Shown: positions 46,070 to 59,160 of the stretch, in pieces
How positions within the stretch are numbered: the first letter of the stretch is position 1
How the letters are laid out: the number at the start of each line of letters is the position of its first letter
NCBI GenBank assembly: GCA_964006375.1
Contig: OZ023267.1
Location: 25,149,239-25,213,238 of the forward strand
DNA from: Tillus elongatus
Lineage: Eukaryota; Arthropoda; Insecta; Coleoptera; Cleridae
Direction: 5' to 3'
DNA: 64,000 nucleotides
Program-made: the position numbers and the translations under genes
Notes under the pieces: model-generated
What the model was told of the DNA's origin: nothing
Seen by the model: only the letters and a program-made list of their open reading frames with translations
The model's database searches: none

Positions 46070-46799
46070 TGACTATCACGTAAAGGAAAATTCCACTACT
46101 ACCTACCATATTGCAAGTATACCACACCAGCCAACTATTAACGAGCTGACCAGCTTTAGAACTTGCTTATTGCTAATTGTTTTTAAAACTCAACAAAGCT
46201 AAGTTAATTTACTGAAAAATAATTCTCCATTTGTCGATGGTCGAATAAACAGACATTTTGAAGGAAGGTCTAACATTCGATTAGGTCTTGTCAGTAGTTA
46301 TATTATATACTAACCATTATAGGCCTGTGTAAACTTTCAAACAATTAATTGGTCCCTTAAATAAATACATGCTATGTAAACATTTTAAAGCCAATTCCCC
46401 TGTTAGCTTTTACCAAACAAAATAAATTAGGTTATCACTTATTTCTGATTGTGCCAGTAAAATACGGAATGTAAATACAAAATAATACTTTGGAGTATCT
46501 CTGAAATGTTTACATTGTCAAGAAAATCATTTACGTTCTGTTTTTGTAATTGATTTATTCTGTATAAAATATTGAAGGGAAACATGTTTCGTATAATTCA
46601 CCTAGAGGAATTTAAGTGAAACTTGTAAAAGTGATACATGTTATCATGCAAAATATAACACATTGGACAGACTTCAGCAAGTGATGCCCTTAGGTATAAC
46701 CGTTGACAGGTATACCAACAGTGTTGTCAGTTTGAAAAGTATTTACTCTACTTTTCCTATACAAATATAAAAGGGGCTTGTATCAGAGATATCTACCTC
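46070..46799. other. AT-rich spacer, no recognised element
   Basis: Nothing supported; the left end might be the untranslated or ORF1 part of LINE-T copy 4. Confidence 0.4.
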
Positions 46800-47025
<226 letters not shown>

Positions 47026-47090
47026 ATGCTGCACTACACTGTAATTACTTTGACACTACACAAATTTAACATAAAAACTCCATAGAACTA

Positions 47091-48260
47091 GTGCATAAAT
47101 TAGAAAACATAAGCATAAACAAAAACACAAGACTCGCCTCATTCGACATAACAAATATGTACATCATTATACCAATTAACGAAACCACAAATATATTAGA
47201 AAATAAAATACAAAATAACAACAAAAAAGAACAAATCAATGAAATATTAAACATCATATTAAAACAAAATTACTTTGAATTCAACGGAGAATACTACATT
47301 CAAGAAGACTGACTACTAATGGGATCTCCACTATCAAGCACAATGGCAGAAATATACATACAACAGTTAGAAGATAAAATCAACACCATCATAAAAGAAA
47401 CAGACCCAAACATAAAATGGATAAGATAAGTCGATGACATATTAATAATATACGACAATGAAAAAACCAACATAGACAATATCCTCGAAAAAATTAACCA
47501 AATCAACAACAACATAAAATTTACAATACAAAAAGTATCAAACAACACCATAAACTTCCTAGATGTAACACTAATCAGAAAAGAAAACCAGATTGAATAC
47601 AAAATATACAGAAAACCTACACAAACAGACATATCTATACCTAAACACTCAACACACCCACACACACACAAAATGGCCGCATACAGATACTTAATAAACA
47701 TAATGCTAAATGTACCATTCCTTAATGTCGAACGAGAAAAGGAGTACAACATCATAATATAAATAGCACAAAGAAATGGATACAACAAGAAAACAATAGA
47801 AAAGCTAGTAAAACAAATTAAAAACAAACAAATTAACAAAACCGAAAACAAAACACCAGAAACAAACACAAAATACACAACATTCACTTATAACCACCAC
47901 ATCAAAAAAATAACACAAACACTCAAACAATATGATTTGAGAATGAGATACAAAACCAATAATAAAATAATAAACAAAATAAGTAAAAAACAAGAATAGA
48001 ACCCACATGAATTAAACGGAATATATCAAATAGAATGTAACACATGCAATAAAAAAATATATAGGAATGACAAAAAAATCAATAGAATCAAGATTCAAGG
48101 AACATATAACAGCATTAGATAAAATCCACATACCTAGCTACAAATCAAACGTAGCTACACACAATAACAACACCAAAAACCAGATATCACCCAATTACAA
48201 CTAATGAAACATATTAAATACCAAAAACATGTAAATCTGGGAACAATACTACACTCAACA
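47091..48260 (+). pseudogene. PLE B reverse transcriptase plus GIY-YIG, decayed
   Basis: Reads LENISINKNTRLASFDITNM (first catalytic Asp in SFDITNMY), then a stop, LLMGSPLSSTMAEIYIQQLE, and IR-stop-VDDILIIYDNEK where the stop replaces the Tyr of YVDD. It continues NNTINFLDVTLIRKENQIEY, KIYRKPTQTDISIPKHSTHP. The GIY-YIG part (LNGIYQIECNTCNKK, then YIGMTKKSIESRFKEHITAL in the next frame) follows from about 48005. Stops at the Tyr position and frameshifts show loss of function. Many fragments of the opposite strand look open but are shadows. Confidence 0.85.
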
Positions 48261-48507
48261 AACAAATAATAAGAAACAGTTAATGCCAGAACAAGTCCAG
48301 GTACAAAAATTTCAACAAAACTTAATAAAGGCCATACAAATAGACAAATTCTCAAACCAGAGTGATAAGACTGGAGACCGATACACACGACACAGTGCAA
48401 AGGCACAACCAATCAGAAAAAGTAAACCGACCAATAAAAGCTCAACGCGGAGGCGCCACGTACAATTTCAGAGGTAGGCCACACAGGAGCGATCACATTT
48501 AGTAGTA

Positions 48508-48552
48508 GCGTGCTGATGATGAACCGGGACGGTTCGAAACTACACTCCACGT
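48508..48552 (+). ncRNA. Hammerhead ribozyme motif, PLE B
   Basis: Stem I GCGTG/CACGT, intact CTGATGA, one extra T, stem II GAACC-GGGAC-GGTTC, intact GAAAC, loop TACA, then CTC where PLE C has GTC. One base of stem III is lost (G to C), so the fold is weakened. Confidence 0.8.
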
Positions 48553-48584
48553 AAACCAATAAAAAATCACAAAAAGTACAGCAA

Positions 48585-48585
48585 A

Positions 48586-48675
<90 letters not shown>
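48585..48675. repeat. (TA)n microsatellite between PLE B and PLE D
   Basis: About 90 bases of TA. Confidence 0.97.
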
Positions 48676-48679
<4 letters not shown>

Positions 48680-48742
48680 TGTGAAAGCCGTCAGTAATAA
48701 TTGTAGTTTAAGATACATTGGCCAAACAAGCAGAGTCCTTAA

Positions 48743-51182
48743 CCCTTTCGTCCCTATCGGTACACATATGTACCATGATTATGTTTAAAGTCCTGAAATT
48801 CGATATTTATATTTAAAACAAGCCCAATGTGTACCAGTCCGTAATCTAGAACTCCAGCTATCAGATAGTTTCGCGCACATTGCAAATTTTGAGGTTAGAT
48901 GAGCTTGAATACGCCAGACTTAACATGTGTACATCGTGTGCTGCATAGTTTTTACGTTTTCAACGCGTTTTTTGAGGTAATTTGTGGACTATTTTGCCAA
49001 GTAATCTCAACGGAACACTATTGCTATCAAGGTAAGTGATAATTATTAGTAGGGTTTATTATCAAGGTATATTTTCGCTCTGGTACACATATGTACCACC
49101 CGGTCACTTCATTGGTACAAATAGGTACCAACAGGTTGTAATTCTAGTTTTCCATTGTTTTAGAAACAAGATGAGTAAACGTCCACTGTCTGAAATAGAG
49201 TTACAGCAGTTGGCTGATAACTTATCGGATTTAGAACCATTTTCGTCTGGTTCTAGTGATAATTATGAACCTAGTGAGGACGACGATTCACATGAAAGTG
49301 ACTATGAAAGTGACCCTTCTAAGAAGAAAAAAGTCTCAAAAACTACCGCCCAGACTGTATTGCCAAGCCCACAACCTGAAGATTCTGAAACAGATTCGTC
49401 CGATGATTCTGGGGCGCAGCCAGTTTTTCAAAATGATCGAAATCGCATTCTTGACTGGACTATTCCTGATAACACATTCCAACCCTCCAAAGTACTTCCC
49501 GTTGACAGAAATTGTAGACTACGAGAAGATATCACAAAGAAGCTTTCGCCAGTACAGATTTTCCAAAAAGTGTTTCCCCATTCACTTTACCTACACATTG
49601 TAGATTGCACTAACCAGCGAATCGAAATTTGGAATAAGTCTAAAAAACGTAATGAGAAGAAGACAGACAAGGGCGAAATACAAAAAATCATTGGTTGCAT
49701 GTTTATTATGTCGTATAATAAATTGCCGGCTCTGAAACATTATTGGAGTCAGAGAGAATCGATGGGAAATCGAACAATTGAGAAAGCAATTTCGCGTGAT
49801 CGATTCATGATTGTAGTTTCAAAACTTTATTTTGCTCCTCCCGACAAACCGGAAAATGCTCCAAAAACTTATTACATAAATGAGCTGATATCCTGTTTGA
49901 AGCATACATTTACGAGCTGTCGCCAAGATAGTGTTTATCAAAGCATTGATGAGTCAATGACAAAATTCAAGGGTCGCTCGTCACTAAAACAGTATATGCC
50001 TCTCAAACCCACTAAAAGGGGAATAAAGTTATGGCTTCGTTGTGACTCTCATTCTGGCTATACTTATGATCTTGACGTACATTCTGGCAAAGACGAAAAT
50101 ACTGCAAATAGTACATTGACTCTTGGTGAACGGGTTGTGAAATCTCTGGCTTCATCAATCAAAGAAAAAGATGTGGTGCTATGTTTTGATCGATTTTTTA
50201 CCAGTGTGAACTTATTAGAGACAATCAACCACGCCGCCTTGGGGACCTGCATGGCCAACAGAAAAAATGTGCCAGCCATTGGCACCAAATTGCACAAAGG
50301 ACAAAGCGAATTCCGGTGTACGGATTCCGGATTATTATGTGTAAAATGGCAAGACACGAAAGAAGTTCTTCTGATGAGTAATTGCCACAAACCCGAAGTA
50401 ACCAGAATTGGTAAAAAAAATAAAACTGGCGTACAAGAAGAAATCGACTGCCCACAAGCCATCGCATTTTACCGACAGAAAATGGGAGGGGTCGATCGAG
50501 CAGATCAATTCATAGGATTATATGATCATGACAGAAAGTCCACAAAATGGTGGAAGAAAGTTTTTTACACCTGTCTAAGTATGTCTGCAGTGAATGCATG
50601 GATAATATAAAACGATTTGAGACGGAAAGAAGATAAAATTCCATTTATTTCTTTTCTGGCAACACTTGCTGAAGAGCTTATAGCAGAAGGAATAGAGAAA
50701 ACTAGTCTGCCAACACCAAAAAGAGGCCCGCTTTCTAAAAAAAGGAAACTTTTTGGACCGGCTCCGTTGCATCTACCTGTTGAGGGAGACACCAGAAGAA
50801 GATGTACTAGTTGTGCTAAAAAAAGGCAACAAAAAAGAACCAAAACTGTTTGTCAGGAATGCAATGTGCCCTTGTGCAAAGATTGTTTTATGATATATCA
50901 TACCGTGGGTTAGGTTGTGACTTAGGTACAACATGTTTATGTTGATTTCTTTTATGAATAAAACTTGGTATTTCAAATTTTTTTGTTGGTTTTAGTACCT
51001 ATCGGTACGTATATGTACCACATAAAATCCCTAGTGGTACATATATGTACCGGGGGTTAATCCACCCCTTATTACAAAATAAAAACTTTGCGTCATGAAA
51101 ACCCCTTAGTTAACATAAGAATAGTTGAACTAAAAATATATTTCAATTAAAAATAAGTGATTTATATTCAGGGACGAAAGGG
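48743..51182 (+). mobile_element. piggyBac-family transposon, 2440 bp, near-intact
   Basis: Flanked by TTAA on both sides (48739-48742 and 51183-51186). Ends: CCCTTTCGTCCCTATCGG at the left, and the complement AGGGACGAAAGGG at the right, giving 13-bp terminal inverted repeats. The subterminal parts carry several near-palindromes GGTACAYATRTGTACC. It carries one transposase with a single stop. It split the GIY-YIG domain of PLE D. Confidence 0.97.
49171..50913 (+). CDS. piggyBac transposase with one in-frame stop
   Basis: A 580-codon frame starting MSKRPLSEIELQQLADNLSD, where the ATG lies after a run of upstream codons that also stay open. Only one TAA (50608-50610) interrupts it, between SAVNAWII and NDLRRKEDKIPFISFLATLA; related enzymes usually have Tyr or another residue there. 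An acidic N-terminus is followed by the piggyBac core: FQKVFPHSLYLHIVDCTNQR, then the catalytic triad blocks YQSIDESMTKFKGRSSLKQY (first Asp), DVVLCFDRFFTSVNLLETIN (second Asp) and KMGGVDRADQFIGLYDHDRK (third Asp). The C-terminus is Cys-rich (RRRCTSCAKKR, KTVCQECNVPLCKDCFMIYH), the DNA-binding domain for the terminal repeats. Length is close to the family's usual about 590 residues. A transposase this complete suggests recent activity; read-through or repair of one codon would be needed for function. Confidence 0.95.
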
Positions 51183-51739
51183 TTAAAGATAGGTTAACAC
51201 CGCTATACAAAAAAGAACTTGCGCTCTATCAGAACATAATCTCGACACTGGCCACAATATAAATTTTAGTAATGTTTCTTTTTTACACTGTGAAACCTTA
51301 AGTAATAAAAGAATGCGTTTAGAATAATTTGAAATTACTTTTAACGACAATTTAATAAACTTAAAGAAAGATAAAAATTTTAGAAATCACTACCCCTATT
51401 TATATTTCCTAGACAAAATCAAAAAACAAATTCAATTAGACAATAGTTAGCTTTATATGTCAGTTTGGCACTGTTCAACTTCACTCAAATTTATAAAAAG
51501 GTTTTTTCATTTTTGTTATTGAATAATTAGTTTAGTAAAACTCACGTTATTTGTAAGTATTTTAAACTTTTATATTTTTCCTATGGAAATTGTAAATTTT
51601 TTTCTTTCCATGTTGTAGCCTTGAGAATGAAATAATTTTTTTTCGAAAGCTCGGCATATAATAAAGAGTTTTATTTTGTAACTGACGGCTTTCCCACAAT
51701 TTTTTGATAAATAACAATATTATTGTCACAAAAACTTAA

Positions 51740-51742
<3 letters not shown>

Positions 51743-51835
<93 letters not shown>

Positions 51836-51858
51836 GTGTGTGTGTGTGTGTGTGTGTG
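51743..51858. repeat. (TA)n(TG)n microsatellite
   Basis: About 90 bases of TA followed by about 27 bases of TG, directly right of PLE D; it is the core of a TA-core repeat. Confidence 0.97.
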
Positions 51859-52560
51859 AATCACACCGATAACTCAAATATAATTGCCCGATTTCTATGA
51901 AATTTGTTTGCAAATTGTTTGGACAAGTTCGTTGACCAGGAAAATCGGCTTAGTTTCCCCCGAAAGTTTTGTGTTTCCTTTCGGAAAAAATTATATCTCT
52001 AGAAATAAAACAGCAAGAGCAACCAAATTTCGTAACGTGGTTGTATTATAAAGATTGAACTATATACCAATTTACGTCTGTAAGTTTAAAGACAAAAAAG
52101 TTATGGGCATTTAAAGACAAAAAACTTGAGTTTTCCTCAAAACGTCAAAGTCGCGATTTGAAACGTTAACATTGGCAATATTTATGCGAAGGATATGAAA
52201 CAAATTCGGATTATGTAAAGAAAGTGTCTCAAGAAGAGTGTTCTGAAAACTCTTAAGTTTCAGTTTCAACCGTCAATGTCCGTCATTTTACTAAAATATT
52301 TTCATAAATTTCATTCAAATAGACCCTTTCTCTGATGCTTTGGCAGTAGTTTTAATCCAGTTTATGGTTTGACGGTCTATAATGTTTGGCTAATTTTCGT
52401 ACAAAAAATTCGTTATCGAGGAAACCCCGACTTATGAATTTTAAAAATATTTCTTCAAATGAGCGCAGACTATCCCCCCCCCCCTAGAGTCCATTCAAAT
52501 GAGCGCAACTATCCCCCCCCCCTAGAGTCCATATCCGGGTTTAATTTCAGTTTTCATTTC
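51859..52560 (-). repeat. TA-core repeat copy 5, left half and flank
   Basis: TCACACCGATAACTCAAATA, AGTTCGTTGACCAGGAAAAT and TTTCGGAAAAAATTATATCT match the other copies. At 52450-52540 the right-half signature occurs twice in tandem (CAAATGAGCGCA, then a C-run, CCTAGAGTCCAT). The order of the halves is altered here, so more than one copy is involved. Confidence 0.75.
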
Positions 52561-53645
52561 TTTACATATATACAGGCTGGGTGACGCAATTTCTACGATA
52601 AGGTTCAATATAATTGTTATTATAGAATATACGAGAGAAAGTTGTAAACGTTAATTATAGGGTGTCTTGAGCTTGATCTTGTAATATTATTTTTGGAAAT
52701 TAGCATTATATATTATAAATAATTATTATTTATAATTATTATTTATTATTATTATTTTGGTGGCCCATAAGTCGTTGGTGATTCCTACATTTTTTTTCGA
52801 ACACCCTTATATTATTACATTTTTGCTTTTTTTATATGATGCATGTTTTTAGGATAGAAAATCGTGACGCAGTAAGTGCATTTTGGTAGCGATTTTCAAT
52901 AAATGCTGCAAGTTTTAATGACTAAATTTACTATTAGCCTAAGGTTCGTGGGCTAGCAAACAAGTTTTCTCGGAAACATTTTAATTTTATTTTCGGAAAA
53001 TGTTTGTACATTTTCAGACAATAATTTATTTTGATAAAATATGGTACATTGTTTCTACTATTTAGGTTACACGGGTAACCAGATTGATGCCTGCTTGCAT
53101 TAGAAAGATATATTTGCTATTGGAAACATTTTAATGAAAATTCACTTCCATAACGCACTTGCTTCGGCCATACTTTTTACTAGCGAAAACATTTCGAAAT
53201 TTGTTTTTTTAACTGCATCGAAATATCATGTCCCAAATAATAACAGCAAAGTGCTACAGATAAATTAGTGTTTTACACAAAAAATCGATTGGAATTATTT
53301 ACGATTATGTTGACATAATATGAGATACTTGATTACAAACCACGGTAGTTAGGTTTTTATGTGTGTAGATAAACTATTTATTCGTTTGTTCTATATAAAT
53401 ATATGATATATAGAGGGTCATACTTTTTTGGCATACTGTTGTTATCTCCTTCCGTTAAATTATCAAACTGATGCAGATTTTTAACAATATTACAAATATG
53501 TTACGAAATTATCCAAGAAGGAAAACGAATTTTTAGAACTGCTTTTTAGTGAATTTTCATTAAGAAAATTCACTAATAGAAAGGTAGCGATGGTGAGACC
53601 TTCGGATTTTTTTTCAAATGAGCAAGGGCAACTAGACCATTTATA
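52561..53645. repeat. Modules M2 (reverse), M1 and flanks
   Basis: Reverse M2 at 52575-52790, M1-like GACGCAGTAAGTGCATTTTG near 52864, reverse M1 near 53145-53170, and the hairpin TTAGTGAATTTTC/GAAAATTCACTAA at 53546-53575. No coding. Confidence 0.65.
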
Positions 53646-53646
53646 T

Positions 53647-53714
<68 letters not shown>
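53647..53714. repeat. (TA)n microsatellite
   Basis: About 68 bases of TA; the TA-core right half precedes it and LINE-T copy 5 follows shortly after. Confidence 0.97.
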
Positions 53715-53717
<3 letters not shown>

Positions 53718-53777
53718 GTGTAACACACTTATGTAATAAAATTCATTATTCAGCAAAAATAGTTTATTTTTATATTT

Positions 53778-54318
53778 CAATAACACACCACGAGGGCTTA
53801 CACCCTAAATACTATCGTACCATGGGTGTCGACAGGGAGCAAAGAGGCAACCTTTAATTCTAGACTTGAAGTTTTGGAGGTTCGGAGGAGAAGGAAAAAC
53901 AGGTGCCGGCAGGGAATTCCACAACTTGGAAGTCCTCGAGACAAAGGAGCGGGCGTAACAAGATGTTCTATGTCTGGTGACCTGGACAGTAAAAGGGTTC
54001 ATTCGCTCTGTTCTCCTGGTAGATCTGTTGGGGGCAGCAGATGGAGGAACTATGGAAGAAAGCTCCTGTGAGGAGTGCCCCTACAGATATCTACAATAGA
54101 GCGAGAGAGGTCACCAACAACAGGTCGATGGGCAAGGGATGGCAGCCTTTGGGTGAGGGTAGGGTCACCGATGAGACGTATAGCTCTCTTCTGAATGGGG
54201 TCCAGGATAGCGAGTGTAGAAGCGGCAGCGGATCCCCAGATGTGGGAGCAGTATTCGAGGTTTGGCCTTATTTGTGAAGTATGTAAAGTATAGAGATTAG
54301 CTGGTAAAAAGCATTTGC
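53778..54318 (-). mobile_element. LINE-T copy 5, 3' end
   Basis: ANLYTLHTSQIRPNLEYCSH and WGSAAASTLAILDPIQKRAI, then frameshift and TSKLWNSLPAPVFPSPPNLQ to the usual 3' tail. 5'-truncated at about 54318. Here the (GA)n stretch of other copies is only GAGCGAGAGAG. Confidence 0.88.
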
Positions 54319-54589
54319 AAAAAATCAAAGGAAATTTCTCCTACCACCTGTTTTGTGGAAAACGCTGAAACCCGTGAAGTTTAATTTGTCGAACGTTATC
54401 TTATAATCATAGTTATACAAATTGAACTCCCACCATTTTACCCCAACCACTTTATCCATATTTTTCTAAATAGCAACCCTATATTTTTTCATCACAATTC
54501 CATGGATCTTGTAACACATAAATCTCAATTTTGCTATATAGTTTACTTTTTATATCGCTAATCTACCTACCAAACTTGGATATCATAGC

Positions 54590-54910
<321 letters not shown>

Positions 54911-55739
54911 GTTCTTGAAATGGAATTTCTTTGTAATTGTGACGACTATTCTCAAATATAATTTTCACCTTAAAGTACTGTTCGATACTCATGTAACCGC
55001 TGTTCTAAATTGTTTTTGGGTAGCTTATGAGGTGTGCGTTTATGTAGACTGCAAAATTAAAATACTTGTTAATCCATACGTAAGCAGCTCAACTCTTCAG
55101 CAAATTCACATAAAAATTTAATAGAAAATGCGTTGAAATAGCTATGACGCATATACTGGGCCTTATATCTTACCTTATCTGATACATATAATGCCACAGA
55201 TTTTCCGATAAAACTTATGAAAACAAAAGTGTCTCCACCCTTAACCTTCTCACATTTTTACACACGCACTCACCTAAGCTTTTAGCTTGAAATAATATAT
55301 TGAGTTAGAATCGCCCCCGCAGGCTTTCCGATGGTATAAAGTATTCGTGAGAAAAAAGTTTCATTATATCATCTTCTCAAAGAAGTAGCGTTTGTATCTC
55401 AAAGAAAGACAATATAACTTGTTTGATGTCCCGTGAGATAGAGTTATCACAAAGGATGTTCTTGTACGAGGTACAAATGCACAATTTGAACAGCTCTGTA
55501 GTACTCCTATGCATGAAGGTAGGTAAGTAATCAAAGTCTCAAATCCGCTTTGAAAATTGCACACTCAGCTGTATTAAATGTTTACAAAGAGTTCTTCTGT
55601 TTAATATTAGCGATAAAGTCAGACTAATTATGATTATTGCTTTGCTTTATTCACTTAAAATTAATAATAGCTTGTAGAAGGACGCCTTGAAATGATCTTC
55701 AATAAAAGTAAACATTTTAAACTAAAAATAGTTTATTAT
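54911..55739. other. AT-rich sequence, no recognised gene
   Basis: Nothing supported. Confidence 0.45.
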
Positions 55740-56435
55740 TCCACATATACGGGGTGGCCCATCGAAAACACGGCAAGCTGCTTTTCGAGTATGTAAAGCT
55801 AGCTCTATAAACAATGCTCGGATATTTCGATTTTGGTTTTGAGACATACTTTCGAGCGGAATTTTGAATCTTGCTACTTCATCCCCTGAACCTAGCTAAA
55901 GTTAACCTCTTGATCATTTCAAAAAATCTCTGGACGCAGCAAGTGCGTTATGGTATGGAATTTTCTTTAAAATATTTTTAATAGCAAATGTCTTTCTTTG
56001 ATGAAAGTAGGCACCAACTTGGTTGCCTATATAGTAGAAACAATGTACCATATTTCATGGAAATAAATTTATTGTTTGAAAATATATAAACATTTTTCAA
56101 AAGTCTGGATGCAGCAAATGTGTTATGGAAGTCAATTTCCATAAAAATATTTTTAATAGCAAATGCGAGCAGGCATCAATCTGATTATCGGTATAGCCTA
56201 TGTAGTAGAAACAATGTACTATATTTTATCAAAATTACTTATGGTTTAAAAATATACAAAAATTTTCCGAAAATAAACTTAGATATTGGTTTTCTAACCA
56301 ACAAAGCTTACGTTAATAGCAAATTAAGTTATTGAAATTTTAAGGATTTAATGAAAATTCGGTAAATTTGCAGATTAGCTCCCGAACGCTTTTCAACAAT
56401 TTGTTTTCAGAAACATTACTAGGACCCCACCTAGA
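55740..56435. repeat. M1 modules and a mariner-end relic
   Basis: ACGGGGTGGCCCATCGAAAA near 55749 resembles the mariner A terminal repeat. M1 copies at about 55926 (GGACGCAGCAAGTGCGTTAT) and about 56104. Repeated phrase CCTATGTAGTAGAAACAATG. No coding. Confidence 0.6.
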
Positions 56436-56439
56436 TGCA

Positions 56440-57560
56440 CAAACCACAAGAAAATTTTCTTGTTCACACCCCCCAAGGAAGTTATAGGACTGGGAGTGAA
56501 TAGGGTTGCTGTGCGGGGTAGACAGGGTTTAAGGGGGATATGGCTTCAAGATGTGAAAAAGACAGCTTTCAAGCCCGCTTTATTCGAATTTTCTGCTCAT
56601 ATTTCCTTTTTACTATCTACCCCGCTCGGCACCCCTACTCACTCCTGGTCCCGTAGCTTCCTTGGAGAGTGTGAACAAGAAATTTTTCTAGGGGGTTTGT
56701 GGATCCAGGAGGGGGGGGGGAGGTTACTGAAAACAGTTTTTTGAAAAACGTTTCGGGAGCTAAACTGCAAATTTACCGGAAATTCGCTACCAAAACGCAC
56801 TTACTGCGTCCAGATTTTTTTATTACAAACGCATCATATTTCGATAAAAAACGCAAAAATGCATTAACACCCCAACTCACTCCTGGTCCCGTAACTTCCT
56901 TGGTGAGTGCGAACAAGAAATTTTCCTTGGGGTTTGTGGATCCAGGAGGGGGGTGCTAGGCTGGTTTCTGAAAACAGTTTTTTGAAAAGCGTTCGGGAGC
57001 TAAACTGCAAATTTACCGAAATTTTGCTACCAAAACGCACTTACTGCGTCCAGATTTTTTTATTACAAACGCATCATATTTCGACAAAAAAATGCAAAAA
57101 TGCTTTAACGAATTTGTTCTACGAAAATTAGCTAACAAAATTATACACCCCTACTCAGTCCTGGTCCCGTAACTTCCTTGGGGAGTCTAAACAAGAATTT
57201 TTTTGGAGAAATAGGGGTGCTGTGCGGGGTAGCCAGGGTTTAAGGGGGATATGCCTTCAAGATGTGAAAAAGACAACTTTCAAACCCGTTTTATTCGCAT
57301 TTTCTGCTCATATTTCCTTTTTACTACCTACCCCGCCCAGCACCCCTATTCACTCCTGGTCCCGTAACTTCCTTGGGGGGTGTGAACAATAATTTTTTCT
57401 TGGGTTTTGTGGATCCAGCGGGGGCCCTAGGCAGGTTTCTGAAAACAGTTTTTTTGAAAAGCGTTCGGGAGCTAACCTGCAAATTTACTGAAAATTCGCT
57501 ACCAAAACGCACTTACTGCGTCCAGATTTTTTTCTTATAAACGCATCATATTTCGATAAA
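56440..57560. repeat. Fold-back repeat cluster (three units) with M1 modules
   Basis: Unit F1 (56440-56720): CACCCCCCAAGGAAGTTATA...CTGTGCGGGGTAG against its complement CTACCCCGCTCGGCACC...AACTTCCTTGG form arms around a 90-base loop. F2 (about 56860-56960) has one arm. F3 (about 57150-57425) is again two-armed. Each is followed by GGGAGCTAAACTGCAAATTT and the M1 module ACTTACTGCGTCCAGATTTT. A further copy is at 60225-60445. Confidence 0.75.
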
Positions 57561-57849
57561 AAATGCAAAAATGCATTAACGAATTTGTTTTTTAAAATTA
57601 GCTAAAAAAATATAGACCGTTAAACCATAAACTTCACTAAACCTGCAAATTAATTTCCAAAAAGGCACCAACTTAACTAAACTGACAGCCAAAGCATCAA
57701 AGAAAGGGTCTATCTGAAATAGATATTTTGTAAATATTTTAGTAAAATGAAGGGCAATGACGGTTGAATCTGAAACTTAAGGGTTTGCATAACACAATTC
57801 TTGCAACATTTTCTTTTCACAATCGGTATTTCTTTCACATTCTTTGCCT

Positions 57850-58186
57850 AAACATTGCCAATTTTAACGTTTAAAATTGCGAGTTTGATGTTTTGAGGAA
57901 AGCTCCAAAATTTGTTTGTTAACTGCCCATAACCTCGTTGTCTTTAAAGCTAAGGACCTTTTTGGTACAGAGTTCACGCTTTATAATACAAACACGCGTA
58001 CCAAATTTGGTTGCCCTTGCTCTGTTATTTCCGGTAATATGATTTTTTTTTAGAAATGAAACATAACATTTTCCGGGAAAACCTGGTCTGATTTTCCTGG
58101 CTAACGAACTTATATAAGCCACTTGCAAAAGGACGGTACTCACCAAATTTGATCAAGATCGGTCCATTATGTTTTGAGTTATCCGT

Positions 58187-58269
<83 letters not shown>

Positions 58270-58310
58270 ACAGATCTCCTCATTAGCGAATTTAAAAAAA
58301 AATCGCTAAT
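57850..58310 (+). repeat. TA-core dispersed repeat, copy 7
   Basis: TACCAAATTTGGTTGCCCTT, GATTTTCCTGGCTAACGAAC, AAGATCGGTCCATTATGTTT, GAGTTATCCGTCGGATA, then (TA)n 58190-58264. The right half is only the end (AGATCTCCTCATTAGCGAAT and the hairpin ATTAGCGAATTT/AAATCGCTAAT). Confidence 0.82.
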
Positions 58311-59160
58311 AGTAGGTGGGTTGGGGAATACATCAATGGAAAGGCCTTTCAATTATCTATTCAACGGTGCACTTGGTTCTGAAAATTTTTAAACGCTTGC
58401 GCAGAACATACAAAATGAAGTTTGCTATCGCTAATCTCATTCTTTAGCCAAAGCGTCATTTATCGAAATGTATAAATTACTAGTATGATCTTCAGTTAGT
58501 GAATTTTAGCAATCAGAATGTTTTAGCAGTTGCTAATCACTTTATATAAATTCATATAAAAAAGGCTGGACGCAGCAAGTTCGTTATGGAAGGCAATTTT
58601 CAAAAAATGTTTTAATAACGAATATGTCTCTCTAATGCAAGCAGCTGTCAATCTGGTTATCGGTATAGCCTATATAGTAGAAACAATGTTCTATATTTTT
58701 ATGAAAGTAACTTATTGTTTGAAAACGTACAACATTATTTCGAACATAAATTTAAAATGTTTCCGAGAAAACTGGCTTCCTAGCCAACAAACCTAAGGTT
58801 AATAGCAAATTTAGCTATTGAAATGTGAAGCATTTAATTAAAATTCGCTACTAAAACACACTTAATTAGTCTGATTCTTTTTGTTCAACCAACATGCATC
58901 ATATTTCGATAAAAAATGCAAAAATGCAATAATATAAGGGTGTTCGAAAAATTTTTGTAGCGATCACCAACGACTTATGAGGCCCTGTAATTGTCAATAT
59001 AATTTTATAAGATGCAGCTCAAGGGACTCTATAATTAACGTATACAATTTTTTTTCGTATCTTGTATAGTAACAATTATATTGAGCTTTAACGTAGACAT
59101 GCGCCACCCTGTATATATGTAAACAGATAAAAAATATTCGGGACGCAGCAAGTGCATTTT
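58311..59160. repeat. M1 and M2 modules, no gene
   Basis: M1 at about 58567 and 58845, M2 at 58960-59100, M1 again at 59143 where a LINE has inserted. Confidence 0.6.

Larger units (their letters stand above)
48676..51702 (+). mobile_element. Penelope-like element D, truncated and split by piggyBac
   Basis: Left end ATTGTGAAAGCCGTCAGT is the complement of the right end ACTGACGGCTTTCCCACAAT (51682-51701), so it has short terminal inverted repeats. Inside, the GIY-YIG domain reads NCSLRYIGQTSRVL up to 48742. It then resumes after the piggyBac with KDRLTPLYKK. In the next frame come CALSEHNLDTGHNINFSNV and FLHCETLSNKRMRLE. The RT is absent; the element is 5'-truncated. A hammerhead relic (GAAAGCTCGGC) lies near 51645. 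Confidence 0.85.

Noticed and set aside
47066..48412. Long hydrophobic minus-strand frames looking like membrane proteins
   Set aside because: They are the opposite strand of the AT-rich PLE B RT, which has clear motifs on the plus strand.
50064..50467. Minus-strand frames with Cys and aromatic residues
   Set aside because: Shadows of the piggyBac transposase.
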